Source: Epiperipatus broadwayi (Eukaryota > Onychophora > Udeonychophora > Euonychophora > Peripatidae). Taken from it: 64,000 nucleotides of DNA. Location of the stretch: the NCBI GenBank assembly GCA_028023455.1, contig JAQFVV010006312.1:2399898-2463897 (forward strand), in the 5' to 3' direction. The notes beneath the pieces were generated by a model. That model saw only the letters and a list, made by a program, of their open reading frames with translations. It had not been told where the DNA came from and did not search any database. How positions within the stretch are numbered: position 1 is the stretch's first letter; the number at the start of each line of letters is the position of its first letter. Positions 25,611 to 39,231 of this stretch are shown here, piece after piece. The translations under genes were made by a program, and so were the position numbers.

Positions 25611-25660
25611 CCTATCCTCAGACTGGTTTCTAGCTCTTGATTTCATCAGTGAGGTGCTAG
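25611..25660 (-). ncRNA. Hammerhead ribozyme, core fully consensus (family B)
   Basis: On the minus strand the core CUGAUGA (25643-25649), GAAA (25627-25630) and GUC (25621-25623) are all exact. Stem I is five perfect pairs: CCUCA (25650-25654) with UGAGG (25616-25620). Stem III is AC / GU with a CA loop. Stem II (AAUC-AAGA-GCUA) is weak: it has an A.A at the first position and one further mismatch. Cleavage is predicted between 25621 and 25620. This is the best candidate in the window for residual activity on core sequence alone, but the weak stem II may prevent it. Confidence 0.8.
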
Positions 25661-25954
25661 AATATTCAAGTGTTAGATTTTAAATACCAGTTCAAGCCCA
25701 GCACTTTATCTAATGTTTAATTATTAAGTAGAAAGTGTGAAACTTTCACACATCCATATGTCTTCAAATGCAGCTATCTAATTCAAATAGCCAATGGGAC
25801 TGAACTAAATTCAGATACACCTTATATTAATAACTTTAGCAATATAAATTGCCAAAGCCTTAAGATCAATAACAATAATTGCAAGGATTTTCTACTTAAT
25901 AGTTAAGCATTAGATAAAGTGCTGGGCTTGACCTGGTATTTTAAATCTAATGCT

Positions 25955-26016
25955 TGAATATCCTAGCACCTTACTGATAAAAGTCAGAGCTAGAATCTGG
26001 TCCCAGGATAGGGATG
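25955..26016 (+). ncRNA. Hammerhead ribozyme motif, decayed (family B)
   Basis: CUGAUAA, then stem II AAGU-CAGA-GCUA, then GAAUC-UG-GUC. The core G and one A are changed. Stem I is UUA / CCA. Likely inactive. Confidence 0.6.
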
Positions 26017-26314
26017 TTTTGAAATCATTAAGATTTATCAGCATGCTCATTGTATAACATTTGTAATTCATGTTTATTAAATTAAGTCACATGATATATG
26101 ACTTGATTTCATTGCAATTATTGTTATTGCTCTTAAGTCTTTGGCAATTTTTTATTGCTAAAGCTATTAATATATGGAGTATCTGGATTTGAGTTATATA
26201 GCTGGATTTGAAGACATATGATGTCTGAAAACTTCAGATTTTCTATTTAATAGTTAAATATTAGATAAAGTGTTGGGCTTGATCTGGTATTTTAAATCAA
26301 ATGCTTGAATATCC

Positions 26315-26366
26315 TAGCACCTTACTGATGCAAGCCAGAGCTAGAAACTGGTCTGAGAATAAGGAA
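26315..26366 (+). ncRNA. Hammerhead ribozyme motif, one core change (family B)
   Basis: CUGAUGC at 26325-26331 (A9 changed to C), stem II AAGC-CAGA-GCUA with three pairs, GAAA at 26344-26347, then C-UG-GUC with the triplet at 26351-26353. Stem I CUUA (26321-26324) pairs with UGAG (26354-26357). Confidence 0.7.
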
Positions 26367-26425
26367 GTACTGAAAAGCTTGTTAAGAAGTATTGGCATGC
26401 TCATTACATAATGTATATATTGTAA

Positions 26426-29400
26426 TGGTAAAAATTGTCCCTCCGCGTAACAAAATCTAGAACACAGGCAAAATACACTAAAGATGATCGAATCCGGATG
26501 CTGGGATCCAGAATCTAACCAACATTCAATTTTTTCACCTCTGCTCAATGATCTAATACCCTATGGATGACATTTCTCAACTTAAATAGACATTCCATTT
26601 AACCTCTGTTCGGCAGTCACCCAGGGTAAAACAAAAGACTCATAAATTAAATTATTTAACACTGATTTGGTCAGATATACACACATATGACTAAGTGATT
26701 AATTAATATATCAATGATTGATTACAAAATTTAATAGAATGATCTACATATAGATATAGTGATGTATGTGCAATTAAATCTAGAGTTGGGCAAAATAAAC
26801 TCACAGACAATAAAGATATGAAAATGAGTTAAAAATTTAAATATTATTAATTTAATAAAACAATAACAAATAGTAAATCAAAATATACACAATTATATAC
26901 TGAGAACATGATAGATTACACATGCAGGCATTGCATAACTAATGAGATTAATGTTACATATTATCTCATTATAAGTGTTCAATAAAATGTAGTGTGTTGC
27001 GGTATTGGAGTTTATGCCTATATTAATATGCCAAATTTCTAGCTCTTGGGTAGTCTGTTAAATCATATGGAACTTAATAGCCAAAGTAATATAACTAACT
27101 TAATAGCACTCCTGTGGCATCTATGTATACAAAGTTAAGTCAAGCACATAGTTAGACTCAGAGATATGCAGGTTAGCATGTTAATCTAGATTAGGATATA
27201 CACTGATGCTAGATAAGCATTTAATATAAAAGCAGAAAAAACTGGTTTATTATAGGTTTACCTATATACTCTATGGCACATATTAAAATATTAATAAACT
27301 AGAAGGTGTGAATGAGTCATTATTCACGGGCTTCAGCCTCAAAAACTCGGTTGCCCTACAACCACTCAACTTGCTATGAATAGGAACATTAGTAGTTCAG
27401 GTAGTTGGATAAGCATTAAGTATGAATAATCTAGGACCTTGTGCCCTAGTTCTAAAAGGAAGTGCTTTACCCGAACTAAGTGGATAAGTGTGACCTCCAC
27501 CAGAAACTCATCAAGAATTATGCAGCAAGCAGATAATTGTACATTGCGTACTTTGTATGGACACATCCGCAACTTATACATATATATAATGCAAATACGT
27601 AAATTTATCTTAGCATGCCTTAAAAATAGATAGGGTCTATTTTCATATCTATACAACCCAGTTCTCAAATTTAGTATTTAAATATACTATTTAGGGACTA
27701 AATTAATTAGTAACCTAGCTTAAGATTATCACCTGCATCTCAACATATATAAATCTAAGGAGGACAAAGCATATTTGCGGGGTAATTACAAATAAAACAT
27801 TAAAATATGCTTTGAGAATATCTCTGTGGCTAGTTCTATGATGTGTGAGTTACATATATAAATAGTTATAATTCATTACTAGAGTTAAGCAAACTACAAT
27901 TTTAACTAGAGAATGACTAATTATTAGAATATTAATACCCAAAAATTAATCAGTAAAATAATAACATGATCTCGAAACAGTGAGTAAGAAAATTAATAAT
28001 TCAATTATTTAATATTTATTATCGCTAAGATATGAAATTATCTTCGCAGCTTGAAAAGTTAACATTATATTTGTAAATACTTGCGGTTTCGAGTTATTTG
28101 GCATATTAAATACATATAATATTAAAATGATAAAAATTATAGAATAAATTGGATAGATCAGAAATAGGCATAAAAGACCACAGAAAATGATACATTTAGT
28201 TTAAAATAGATTATTAGAGTTTTACATTTTAACAGAGAATTCATTATTACAAGTTTTACAATCAGACAAGATTTAAACATTAGCATTTAACAGTTTTCTT
28301 TGCAGATTTTAGGAAAGATGTTTGGTAAAGGCAGATTTAATAAATAGGTAGCTTTTAAAAGAAAGAATTGAAAGTCACAGTTTATGAACAGAGCTCTGAG
28401 TGAAAAAGTGTCAATTTACCAGTCTGTTGTCTTCATTGTAGTTAGTTCTGGGCACTTGTGAGGATAATAGGTTGACACTTTTGGTGATGATTTAAAGCTA
28501 ATGGAAATTTTTCCATGGGTTGCTTTACTTTGCTGGTGTACGACATTATATTTTACTGGACCAAAGTTCTTTTCTATCCCCAGTAAAGGAGAAGAGGCAA
28601 TGATTGCAAACTACCTCACCATTTTGAAGATAAAACAAACATGGGTTCAGTTTACAATTCACTTATTATATATATGATCCATACTTGGCAACAAAACTTT
28701 AAGTATTTATATTTTTCTAATTCTGACCACCTGTTTATTTTTACAAGCTTGTCCATAGCTGAAAAGTCCATTTATTTATTTTAGAAAAATATATTTAATT
28801 GCTAAAGCTAGTAGAAAAACCCATTACTTTATTTTACAAAAGCATTTTTAATTATGATAACTAATTTAGATTTTGTTTTTCTGCTTGTTTCCTCTTTATT
28901 GTGACAATGGTATAAAATTCTGCAAATTTTGTTATTAACATTTTAGATTTAGAAAATCAAGTTCACACTATTTTAGGACTATTGTGTGACCTAATTTAAA
29001 AATTGTTTACAAAAGTCAAAAGTTATTTTGGAAAATTTTCTTTTGATAATTAGTAATAAACTAATTTTATTACCATACATGCAGAATAACAATGGAAATG
29101 GCTTATATATAACATAACAATAAAATTGGATAAATAATTTAAACTAAAATTTTCTTAAACTAGAAATATTTATAAATGAATTCATATCTGTAATATATAC
29201 ATATACTATTAAATTACAGATGTACCATTCACATATATATGTGTGATCCTGCATATATAGCAATTTATGGTTCTTTAAATGGGTAATCTGAGAGGGTTTA
29301 AACCTGGCATAGAGATAGGTGTGGGGGTAAATATGTGAAACAGGCAGGTGGATAAAACTGACTGTTTCAATATATATATACTCAGTTATAATCACACAAC

Positions 29401-29690
29401 AATTACAGTATTATATCATCTACAAGTTTGGATCTTACATGTTTTACACTGCAAAAAAGATAACCTTTATTTTTCACTATTGGATAGATAAACATTCAGG
29501 CATAAAGGTCATGGACCCATCCACACTCTACTATTAGTATTACATTATACAAGGAATCATCATTTATACTTGAGATTTTTAATTTAGGCTCAAAATAGTT
29601 GATTTTATAAAATCAATCAAAATTCATAATCCAATAATTAATAAGATATTTATGATAGCAAACTAATTTTGTAAACTCCATAAGATATTC
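26426..29690. other. Unassigned sequence
   Basis: No gene recognised. At 27300-27660 both strands have overlapping open frames (100 codons minus, 64 plus) in a less AT-rich, CpG-bearing patch, but neither shows a domain. At 28560-28640 a stretch (CCCAGTAAAGGAGAAGAGGC) is reminiscent of the 5' or 3' regions of LINE-like repeats but cannot be classified. Confidence 0.4.
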
Positions 29691-30490
29691 TCTTTAAGTA
29701 AAGTTTAAGATCCCCCTAACAGACTTAATTTTAAATTTTTAATTCTTTTTTTTTTTTTTTTTTAAAAAGTGTTATCAAATAAATTTAGTAATGTAGGTAT
29801 CTAAACATTTGTTCTAGCAATTTAATACTATTAACTTTCATTTGCAAAATATATAATATCACTATTTATATTGATTGTCATTATAATTTTTACTACTACT
29901 AGCAAACAGAAATAGAAAATACTATTTCAATATCTCTCCTCTTCATTAATGACCTAACCTTGATTGGCAAATACTATAAACAAATAAAATAGGTAAATAA
30001 GATTGAACCTAAAACTAAATATTGTACTGCTGTTTGAGTTATCAGCATTCAGAAAAACACTGTGTGAATTAAGCTTGAATCTGTTTTTAAATGGGAAAAA
30101 GATATTTAATAGAAAATTAATTGAATTTTTAAATAAAACAAACAATGATAAAGATAATCCCATAGTGACAATGTCCAGAAATAAAACTTATATAAAAACA
30201 TTGTTTATATGATTTTCTTTGGCACAAATAGACAAATTAAGTAAAGAACTTGTAGCCTTTGCACACATAATGAGTTAGTGGTTGAATTTTATTTAAGAGT
30301 CAATTTCTTATACACATATACTTTAATATCTAATTTTTGCATATACAATCATCATACTTTTTCTAAACAAAAAAAAAGAATGCAAGCCTAGTAATATTAG
30401 CTTCTGTACACTTCCTTAATATTATTATAATAAGGCAAATGTTATCATAATTCCAAATCAAATTATTGAATTATTTTAACCCATAAAATA
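29691..30490 (+). repeat. Diverged segmental repeat, copy 1
   Basis: Shares collinear landmarks with 31575-32395: TTTAAGATCCC, ACTTGCAAAATAT, TTCTTTGGCACAAATA, AAGAACTT, CACACATA, then ATAATTCCAAATCAAATTATTGAATTATTTTA. The copies are heavily diverged. It contains the 69-codon plus frame at 30003-30212, which is not conserved as a frame in the second copy. Family unknown. Confidence 0.6.
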
Positions 30491-30828
30491 ATTAATAAAA
30501 ATCAAATTTTCCCTTAAGTGTGAAATGTAACACTACTATTATTAATAAAATAATTTTCATTTTTTTAAAAACATTCATTGGATTACAAAAATTCGAGTGA
30601 AGACTGCCATCATCGAAATATGCTTTTCGATAAGTTCATATACACATTTTTATTTTTCTATTAAGATTGAAGTATGATTTGAATATCTGGTTAGGAAGTT
30701 TATTTTATATTTTTACTCTTATTCTTTAGTAAATCAAATGTTTGCTTTATTAATTTATATCATTCCCTCCCTCCTTTTTGTTGCAGCCAATTATATAACA
30801 GCTTTGGAAATTTTATTTTTGAATCCGA

Positions 30829-31119
30829 AGTATGACTATACAAGTGAATGAGCTTAGATTTAAAACATTGTGTTTTCATTTTGGACTCATAGCTTTACAG
30901 TTAACTAAAAACGTAAAAAGATGGTTGCTGGAAGATTGCATTCGATCCTAAAAATCTAGGAACCAGGATTTCAGATCCAAGGCTCCTAATTGATGAAAGC
31001 CACAAGCTAGAAACTAGTTTGGGATTAATAGGCACTAGATAGGAATTTTATGCACGAACATTCTTGCATCCATTAATTGCTCTGGCTTGTACTGGGTGGT
31101 ACTACTGTATAGAGAGTTT
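30829..31119 (+). mobile_element. Family A hammerhead repeat, single arm
   Basis: The only family A locus without an opposed partner. It runs from TATGACTATACAAGTGAATGAGCTTAG, matching the promoter-side half of the monomer, through the ribozyme to ACTACTGTATAGAGAGTTTT. It stops at a T run, so it is shorter than a full 452-bp unit. It lies between the two copies of an older duplicated segment. Confidence 0.8.
30970..31034 (+). ncRNA. Hammerhead ribozyme motif (family A)
   Basis: UUGAUGA at 30990-30996, stem II AAGC-CACAA-GCUA, then GAAAC-UA-GUU. C3 is changed to U, and the cleavage triplet is GUU. Compared with the other copies (AGGC / GCCA), both strands of the stem changed, G to A and C to U, so the pair is preserved. 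Confidence 0.7.
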
Positions 31120-31219
31120 TTTTTTCTATTAATGCTACAATGTAGATGAGGTAATTATTAACCTTCATCATTAGCAAAATATAATGGCTCAATTCTGAAA
31201 GAAATGTATACAAGATCAC

Positions 31220-31309
31220 AATCTATATGCCCACATACTATTAGTTGATGTTAGCTGAGAAAGCAATCTATATACCAGCACACTATTAGTTGATGTTAGC
31301 TGAGAAAGC
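31220..31309. repeat. Tandem duplication, 45-bp unit x2
   Basis: Two adjacent units share ACTATTAGTTGATGTTAGCTGAGAAAGC, differing at a few bases in their first third. Confidence 0.9.
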
Positions 31310-31574
31310 ATCTCTCTAAATTGCCATCTTTGATCCAGGTATGAAAATAGATGCTCTTATTTAAAATAAATTTATAATCAAATAAACAACTGAGTTATTT
31401 ATGATTGCAAACTAATAAGTTCCCCAGAACCAATGAATAATAAAAGTGAAAGTATTAGTGTATATAGTTGTGGTAAATGCATTTAGAGTATGGTAAATGC
31501 ATTTAGAGGAGGATGGATGACCATGAGGATGTAATAAAGATTTCTTCAAGATCCAATTCCATTTATTCTTTTTC

Positions 31575-32395
31575 AATAAAATTTTAAGATCCCTGTACTT
31601 AATTATAAATTATTAATGCTTTTTTTTACTAATAAGTAAAATCATATCCATTTGTGGTGTGTTTAAACACATCTTAGTAAATTGATGTCATTAATTCCCA
31701 CTTGCAAAATATTTAATATTATTATAAATAAGTAATGATCATTATGTAACTTTTGCAAATTCCAAGACAATTAATAGTCTATATTTAATTTATACAATTG
31801 ATAATTAATATTAGTTAATACACTTTAAATCTTCAATTTAACACTGGTTTTTCTTTAACCATGAGAATTCAAAAACCAATGACATAGTACTAGCACATAT
31901 TTACTAACAGATCAGGCATAATTTTTTAAAAATAAAGTCTCCTTTTAATGGGTAAGCAATTTAATTTTTAAGTACAACAATAAAAGTATATAGTGAAAGT
32001 AATTCCATAACATACAACTTCTAGGAATAAAGCTTACAAAATTAAGATATTTACTTTATGCTAACAAAAATGATAATCTGGGAAAAGTGACCTTATTCAT
32101 TCTTTGGTACAAATAAAATAAATAAAGAACTTTAGTTTTCACACACATATGCAATAATGATTCAAGATCATGTTATTTTAGTTAAGATTTAAGTCATATA
32201 TGCAGACACGTATATTCTATTATTTAATGATTGCATACCCAATCATTCTTTTTATGAAAAAATATAAGAACACAAGTACCAATAGTAAAACTTTATTCAT
32301 ACACTTCAATATCATAACCACAGTTATGATGATGATTATTATGGTTCAAATGAAACCATAATTGCAAATCAATTATTAAAATTATTTTATACTAT
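31575..32395 (+). repeat. Diverged segmental repeat, copy 2
   Basis: Collinear with 29691-30490 in the same orientation (see the landmarks there): TTTAAGATCCC at about 31584, CACTTGCAAAATATTTAATAT at about 31698, TTCTTTGGTACAAATA at about 32099, and an ATAATTGCAAATCAATTATTAAAATTATTTTA end. Family unknown. Confidence 0.6.
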
Positions 32396-34149
<1,754 letters not shown>

Positions 34150-36640
34150 TATCAAAAGTTTCTCTTTGAAGTAAATTAAGGGTTGCAATTCTTTTAATTG
34201 CCTCAGATGCTTCAGCAATAACATCAAATATCTGATTTTGATGAATTTGAATAGGATCTGCAATTGGGAGATTAAATGTTTGCAATGTATGTTACTTCAC
34301 TTCCTGCTTATGAAACTAAATTTGTATATTTATGAAGATAATCTTCATACAAATTTTTTTAAAAAATTTCCATGAATCTAAAACATTTGTTGGAGTACAA
34401 AATATATAAATATAAGAAAATATTACTCATAATTGTTTTGGCATTTTAATAACAATAACCTCTTTTAAACATATTTCCCAATTGAGATTATCAGCTAATT
34501 TTTGTCTTCATTTTGCTACCTTTTTAAATGTAGGTAAATAATTCTTTCATATGTTTTTAAATATTCAAAGCTGGTTGCTCCTATAACTTTTAATAAGAGC
34601 AACATTCTATATTTTAAGGACTAACAGTATATACTCAAAAAAATATTTTCTTTTCTATATCCAGGTTTTCATTTTCCTTGTTTAAATTCATAATTTAATG
34701 GAATATCTATATATAAATATTGTCTCACAGTAGGTTCTTCAGTATATAATTTAAATCATATAATTAATGTGGTATTTCTTTGAGCAGTTTCTTCAATTAT
34801 ATTGCAGTCATTATTTGAATTAAAATACACTATTTGAATATGTCAGATAATATTGTGTGTTATAATATATTCATGAAGTAATCATATTTCTTCTGGAGCA
34901 CTATCATATTGTGAATCTACAAATCTAGCAATATCATCATGTACCATTTCATTCTGCTCATCATGATTTTCATGAACTATCATATTTGCAGAATCATCTC
35001 CTTTGTAAATATATTCATAAAGATACTTAGTTGCATTAACTGATGTACAGGCTTCACTGTTAATATTTGCTTTATATTTTAGTAATAAAATTGGATTATA
35101 AGGTTCAATGTAGACATTATCAATAGGTTGTCTATCTATAAAAATGCATGTTTGTACCAAGTGTTGATATCATTGATATCCATCATTATTTAACTAAATA
35201 CCTGATTGAAATGGCTTTGGAAAATGTTTTGTACATTCTACATTTTCAATGTAATGTCCTTGTGGATTAAATGTTCCACATGACTCATGTATCATTGTGT
35301 GAGTAATAACATCATATAATTTGGATGTGTTGTGGAATTTGAAATTTTAGCATTAATCTTTCTATCTATTTGGCTGCTTTAAATGAAATTGGTCAGCTTT
35401 TTGTAATATTAATAATATATGCACATGTAAATCCAATTGTGTATTCTCATGCTAAAACTTTACCAAGAAGTTCACCATATGTAATATCTTTTAGAAATAC
35501 TTTTAACTTTATCTTAAGAACTCAAGATACTAAATTAGGTCTATCAGGTGAATTTTGACATGGTAATAAATTTGATTGTATTTCATGCCATTTTTCATTG
35601 CAAGTAAATCTACAAAAAACATCTGGCTTTTTGAATTTTGTAATAATAATCATTGCATCATTATAATATACTCACATATTTCTGGGTGAGCCTTGAAATG
35701 GTGATGGTAATATAACCACTTTTCCTTTAGTAACAACATTTTCAACAATACAATACATTATTCCACTGTAATTTTCAACATGAAGTTTTCCTTGTTGATG
35801 TCCAATAAAATTTAAATTGTTTACCTCAACCTCTATATACGAATTAACAATCCACATTTTAAGTGAATTTTCCTCCATGCAAAATCAGATTAAAAACAAC
35901 TTGATGAATAGATGTATATGCTTCTTTAATTGCAACATCAAGGTTGTTTCATTCTCAATTCCTGCACCAAGATGTATTTCAGCTATAATATCTGAATTCT
36001 AACCTAATTCTGCATTAGGATAAAAAATTGGATACATCATTAAATACAAATTTGGGCTGAGAATGTTAATATTTATAAACGGCTGTTGATTGTTGCATGG
36101 ATACATTTGAATATCATGCTCAAATGGTGGTTCACTTCATTAACAGTTTGTAAATTATATTGACAATTATCACTATCTTGATCTCTTTGTAAATTCATAT
36201 AAATTGTTGGCATAGTTAATTTTTTTGCCTCAGCATATTCTGATTTTATCTTTCTACTTCAGTCAATATTTTATAAGTGACTGCAAATGCATTTATTGTA
36301 TGATTTCTTGTAATTCTTGCATTATGTGTGATAAATAACCATCATTTTGAGAATTGTTTAATTTTGGCTGAAACACTTCTACACTAACCAAGATATATAA
36401 CTATGCACATCTTCTTTCTTCACTATCAGCAGGATATAAATGTGATGTTTTATGATAAAAATTGTTTTGAATTTGAAAATCATAGAGTCCATGACCTAAA
36501 ACATTTCCTGTTCATTTATCACCCATTGAGGCAAAAGCAATAGCATAACTATAAGATCTAATATTATCTTTGAAGTTTTGATAACCATGTGCATTTAGAT
36601 TAGATATAATATTTTGAAAATATTGTGGAAATCTTAGGGA
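34150..36640 (-). pseudogene. Helitron Rep/helicase relic
   Basis: Remains of a Helitron rolling-circle transposase (Rep plus Pif1-like helicase polyprotein), read right to left. Order of recognisable blocks: NIRSYSYAIAFASMG and HTSHLYPADSEERRCA (36600-36380); a PNLYLMMYPIFYPNAELG block (about 36050); a Helitron_like_N block at 35878-35560 with LNFIGHQQGKL, VVILPSPFQGSPRNM and the FKKPDVFCRFTCNEKWHEIQ region; a VYIEPYNPILLLKYKANIN and KYLYEYIYKG block at 35160-34882; then YLYIDIPLNYEF and a GATSFEYLKTYERIIY-like block leading toward the helicase (34740-34440). Stops and frame changes are frequent. The HUH nickase motif and the helicase ATP site were not located. Element ends were not found. 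Confidence 0.85.
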
Positions 36641-39231
36641 TAGAAACCAGTCTCTACCTAGTGTGAGAGTGGTGTAGTGAAAATTACTCTACAAAAATAT
36701 TATTCATTGTTGAACAATCTTTAGTCTAATGATTGAATAATAAAAATTATCAAGAATATGTATTTTACTCTTGTATTGTAAATACAAACTCTGCTTTAAA
36801 AAAAATATGCAATTCACTGCGATTAGACTTAATTAATTGTTTTTAAAGTTTTGTTTGTAAAAGTGTGACAAACTGATTTCTTTATATGCAAATGAGTAAA
36901 AATGAACTTTGAATTTTGTTTGGATGATGAAAGTTGTTGAATAATAAGTAATTGTACTGTTTACATGTACTAAAAGTTTTCTCCACATTAATTGGTAGAA
37001 AACAATGTACAAGTAAAACTAGAATTTTTTTTTTTTAGAATAAGCAAAGAGGTGGTTATATTTTTCATATCCTCAAAAACAAATAAACCATTTAAACATT
37101 TGTAAAAAAAAAAGTAGTCTGTTACAAAGTTGATTAAAAAGTCAAATAATATAAAATTTGCTTTATAAGACCTCCAGATATAAATGTATTTGATATCAAG
37201 TTTATTTCCTATAAAATATTGTAAATGAAAATACACAAAATATCCAGGTCTTAATTAAATGCAGAATAGAGCTTTTTACACTTTGAGTATTGTTATCAGC
37301 TTCTACAGGTTTTTTGATTTTATAACAGTTCAACGGGCACTGGGATTAAAAACAAAAATATACTTAATCATTTTATAATAGTATTTCAATTTAAACACGA
37401 ATGGGACAAATAATTAAATTGTGATTGTTTGGGAAATCATGAGACCTTAGCATCAATGGAAAGAGTCGTAGATTTAATCCTGAAACTCTTTATTTTGTTA
37501 AGCTAAAAAGGGAAACAATAATAAACAGAAAGAAAAGAATATTAAAAAATTAAATAACTATTAAATTTTTAACAAAAATAGAGATAATCAAGTGTTTAGC
37601 ACCAATTAGCGTATATCACCTTCTCAAAAATCAGCAACAGGCCTATTTTATTGCAATTAACTTTTTTAAAAAAACCAGTGTACTACCATCATTATGATCT
37701 AAGCAGATCAATTTGGCAACCTCTCGTTAATAAGAACAAGATATCATTTTCTTACTGAATCTCGGATGGCTATTTGGATTAAAATAAATTTTAACCTTTA
37801 TTAGTTTGACAGAAATTCAAAGTTCCTTAGCCCGAATTCGAATCATTGATCATGGACAGGTAAGCTGATACTTTATCATTTCGACAGATTTTTTTTTTTT
37901 TTACCTTTTATTAATTAACTCGTATAATTCGAAATGAATCAATATAGTTAATGAAGTAATTATAGTTACGAAAAAATATTAATATATTATTTTTTTTGTA
38001 AAGCGAATACTAGAAAAGATTGTGTTTTTTTTAAATTAAAATGTTTGAGAGAGAATCGATAGTCATACAAAAGTCTAAGATTTAACATTCAACGCATATA
38101 TGAGAAAGCGGAGTGCCTTTTTTAATATCACAATTTTAGTGTAAAAACGTTTAGATAAAAATGACAACTTCTTAAATAACGTGCCAGCAATCATTATTAA
38201 TTTAATCATTTTGATGCTTGCTGAAATGGTCCCTGGCGCATTCCTATTTTATTATTTCTAAAGATAACAGGATTGATTCATTTTGAAAATGTTTTGGCTT
38301 TTTCTACTGTTCTTGAAGGATATAAAATTTCATTTTCTCAAAGTGAATTTCAATTGTGATAAAAACTGAAAGCTTTAGGTAGCATTAAAAATCTCAAAGA
38401 TTTTTTTATTCTTTACTTTTTTCCTCCCGTTTTCATTCGAATTTGAATCAACTTTTGTTGTATAACCATTAAAATCATTTGCATGATTAATACTTACTGC
38501 AGTTTGTATTTTCTGTTTTGAATTTTACCGAAAAAATTTAAACACCATTTAATTCACTATACATATAACTTGCACTGATGAATTGTTCTTAAAGTGTACA
38601 CATTAATTTATATGTAATATCAAAAACATAATAGATGCTGAACATTTGATATTTAAAGCTATAGCAAACTAATATTAAAACAATCCTAGTGGAGGCAGCT
38701 ATGTCATGATCTGAAATGTTTTTCACTTATTAAGAAGTTTTAGAAGAGTATAAATTTTTTTTTTCAGATTGCTAAACCATAAATAATATGCTAATTATCA
38801 AGTATTTCACAGTTATTGTTTATCTAGTTATTCTTGCTTCTCTTTTTTAAAACATTATTTAAAATTATTACAGATTTGTGTTGATTTTAATTAGTTATAT
38901 TATTAAGTTCATTCTGAATTACCAACACTGTTGCAAAGGTATGCTTATAAACATCAGAAGATGAAGAAAGATGACTCATTCTAGTGTTGATTCTTTGTTC
39001 AATATTTAGAAATGTTTTAAATTTTTAATCTGAAGGAGAGTGATTTACTCCCTTTAGTTTATATATCTATAAAATGTCAAAAATCACCATCCCCTAAGTT
39101 TTCTCAGCAATGCCACTTTATGAATAAAGTTAGTCTGACTTTCAAATAGTATGGCCAAGAGGTAACTTCTAGAATCATAGGCTGAATGTTGTTAAATATT
39201 GAAATATAGGTTTATGCAAACAAAGATATGC
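36641..39231. other. Unassigned sequence, CpG-bearing at 37.3-38.5 kb
   Basis: No gene recognised. From about 37320 to 38480 CpG sites are frequent (for example CCCGAATTCGAATC near 37832), unlike the flanking Helitron and LINE relics. The 82-codon minus frame at 36988-37236 is not recognised. Confidence 0.4.

Larger units (their letters stand above)
25160..26425. mobile_element. Family B hammerhead repeat, opposed tandem dimers
   Basis: Four copies of a monomer of about 350-380 bp. Two are head to tail on the minus strand (25160-25500 and 25501-25885; cleavage sites 25243 and 25621, 378 bp apart). These are followed directly by two on the plus strand (25888-26106 partial and 26107-26425; cleavage sites 26002 and 26353, 351 bp apart). 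Landmarks shared by the copies are TTATCTAATGTTTAATTATTAAGTAGAAA, GCCAAAGC and AATAACAATAATTGCAAG, the last with its complement in the plus copies. Each copy has a hammerhead motif. There is no coding capacity. The layout equals two retrozyme-like dimers joined in inverse orientation. Confidence 0.85.

Noticed and set aside
25160-26425. CRISPR-like repeat/spacer array
   Set aside because: Units are hundreds of bp, differ by substitutions, and are partly inverted; the window is eukaryotic.
35370-36002. Two plus-strand frames of about 60 codons
   Set aside because: Antisense to Helitron coding blocks on the minus strand.
37445-37495. Possible tRNA-like 3' part (GTAGATTTAATCCTGAAACTC)
   Set aside because: Only a weak B-box resemblance; no A box or stem structure.
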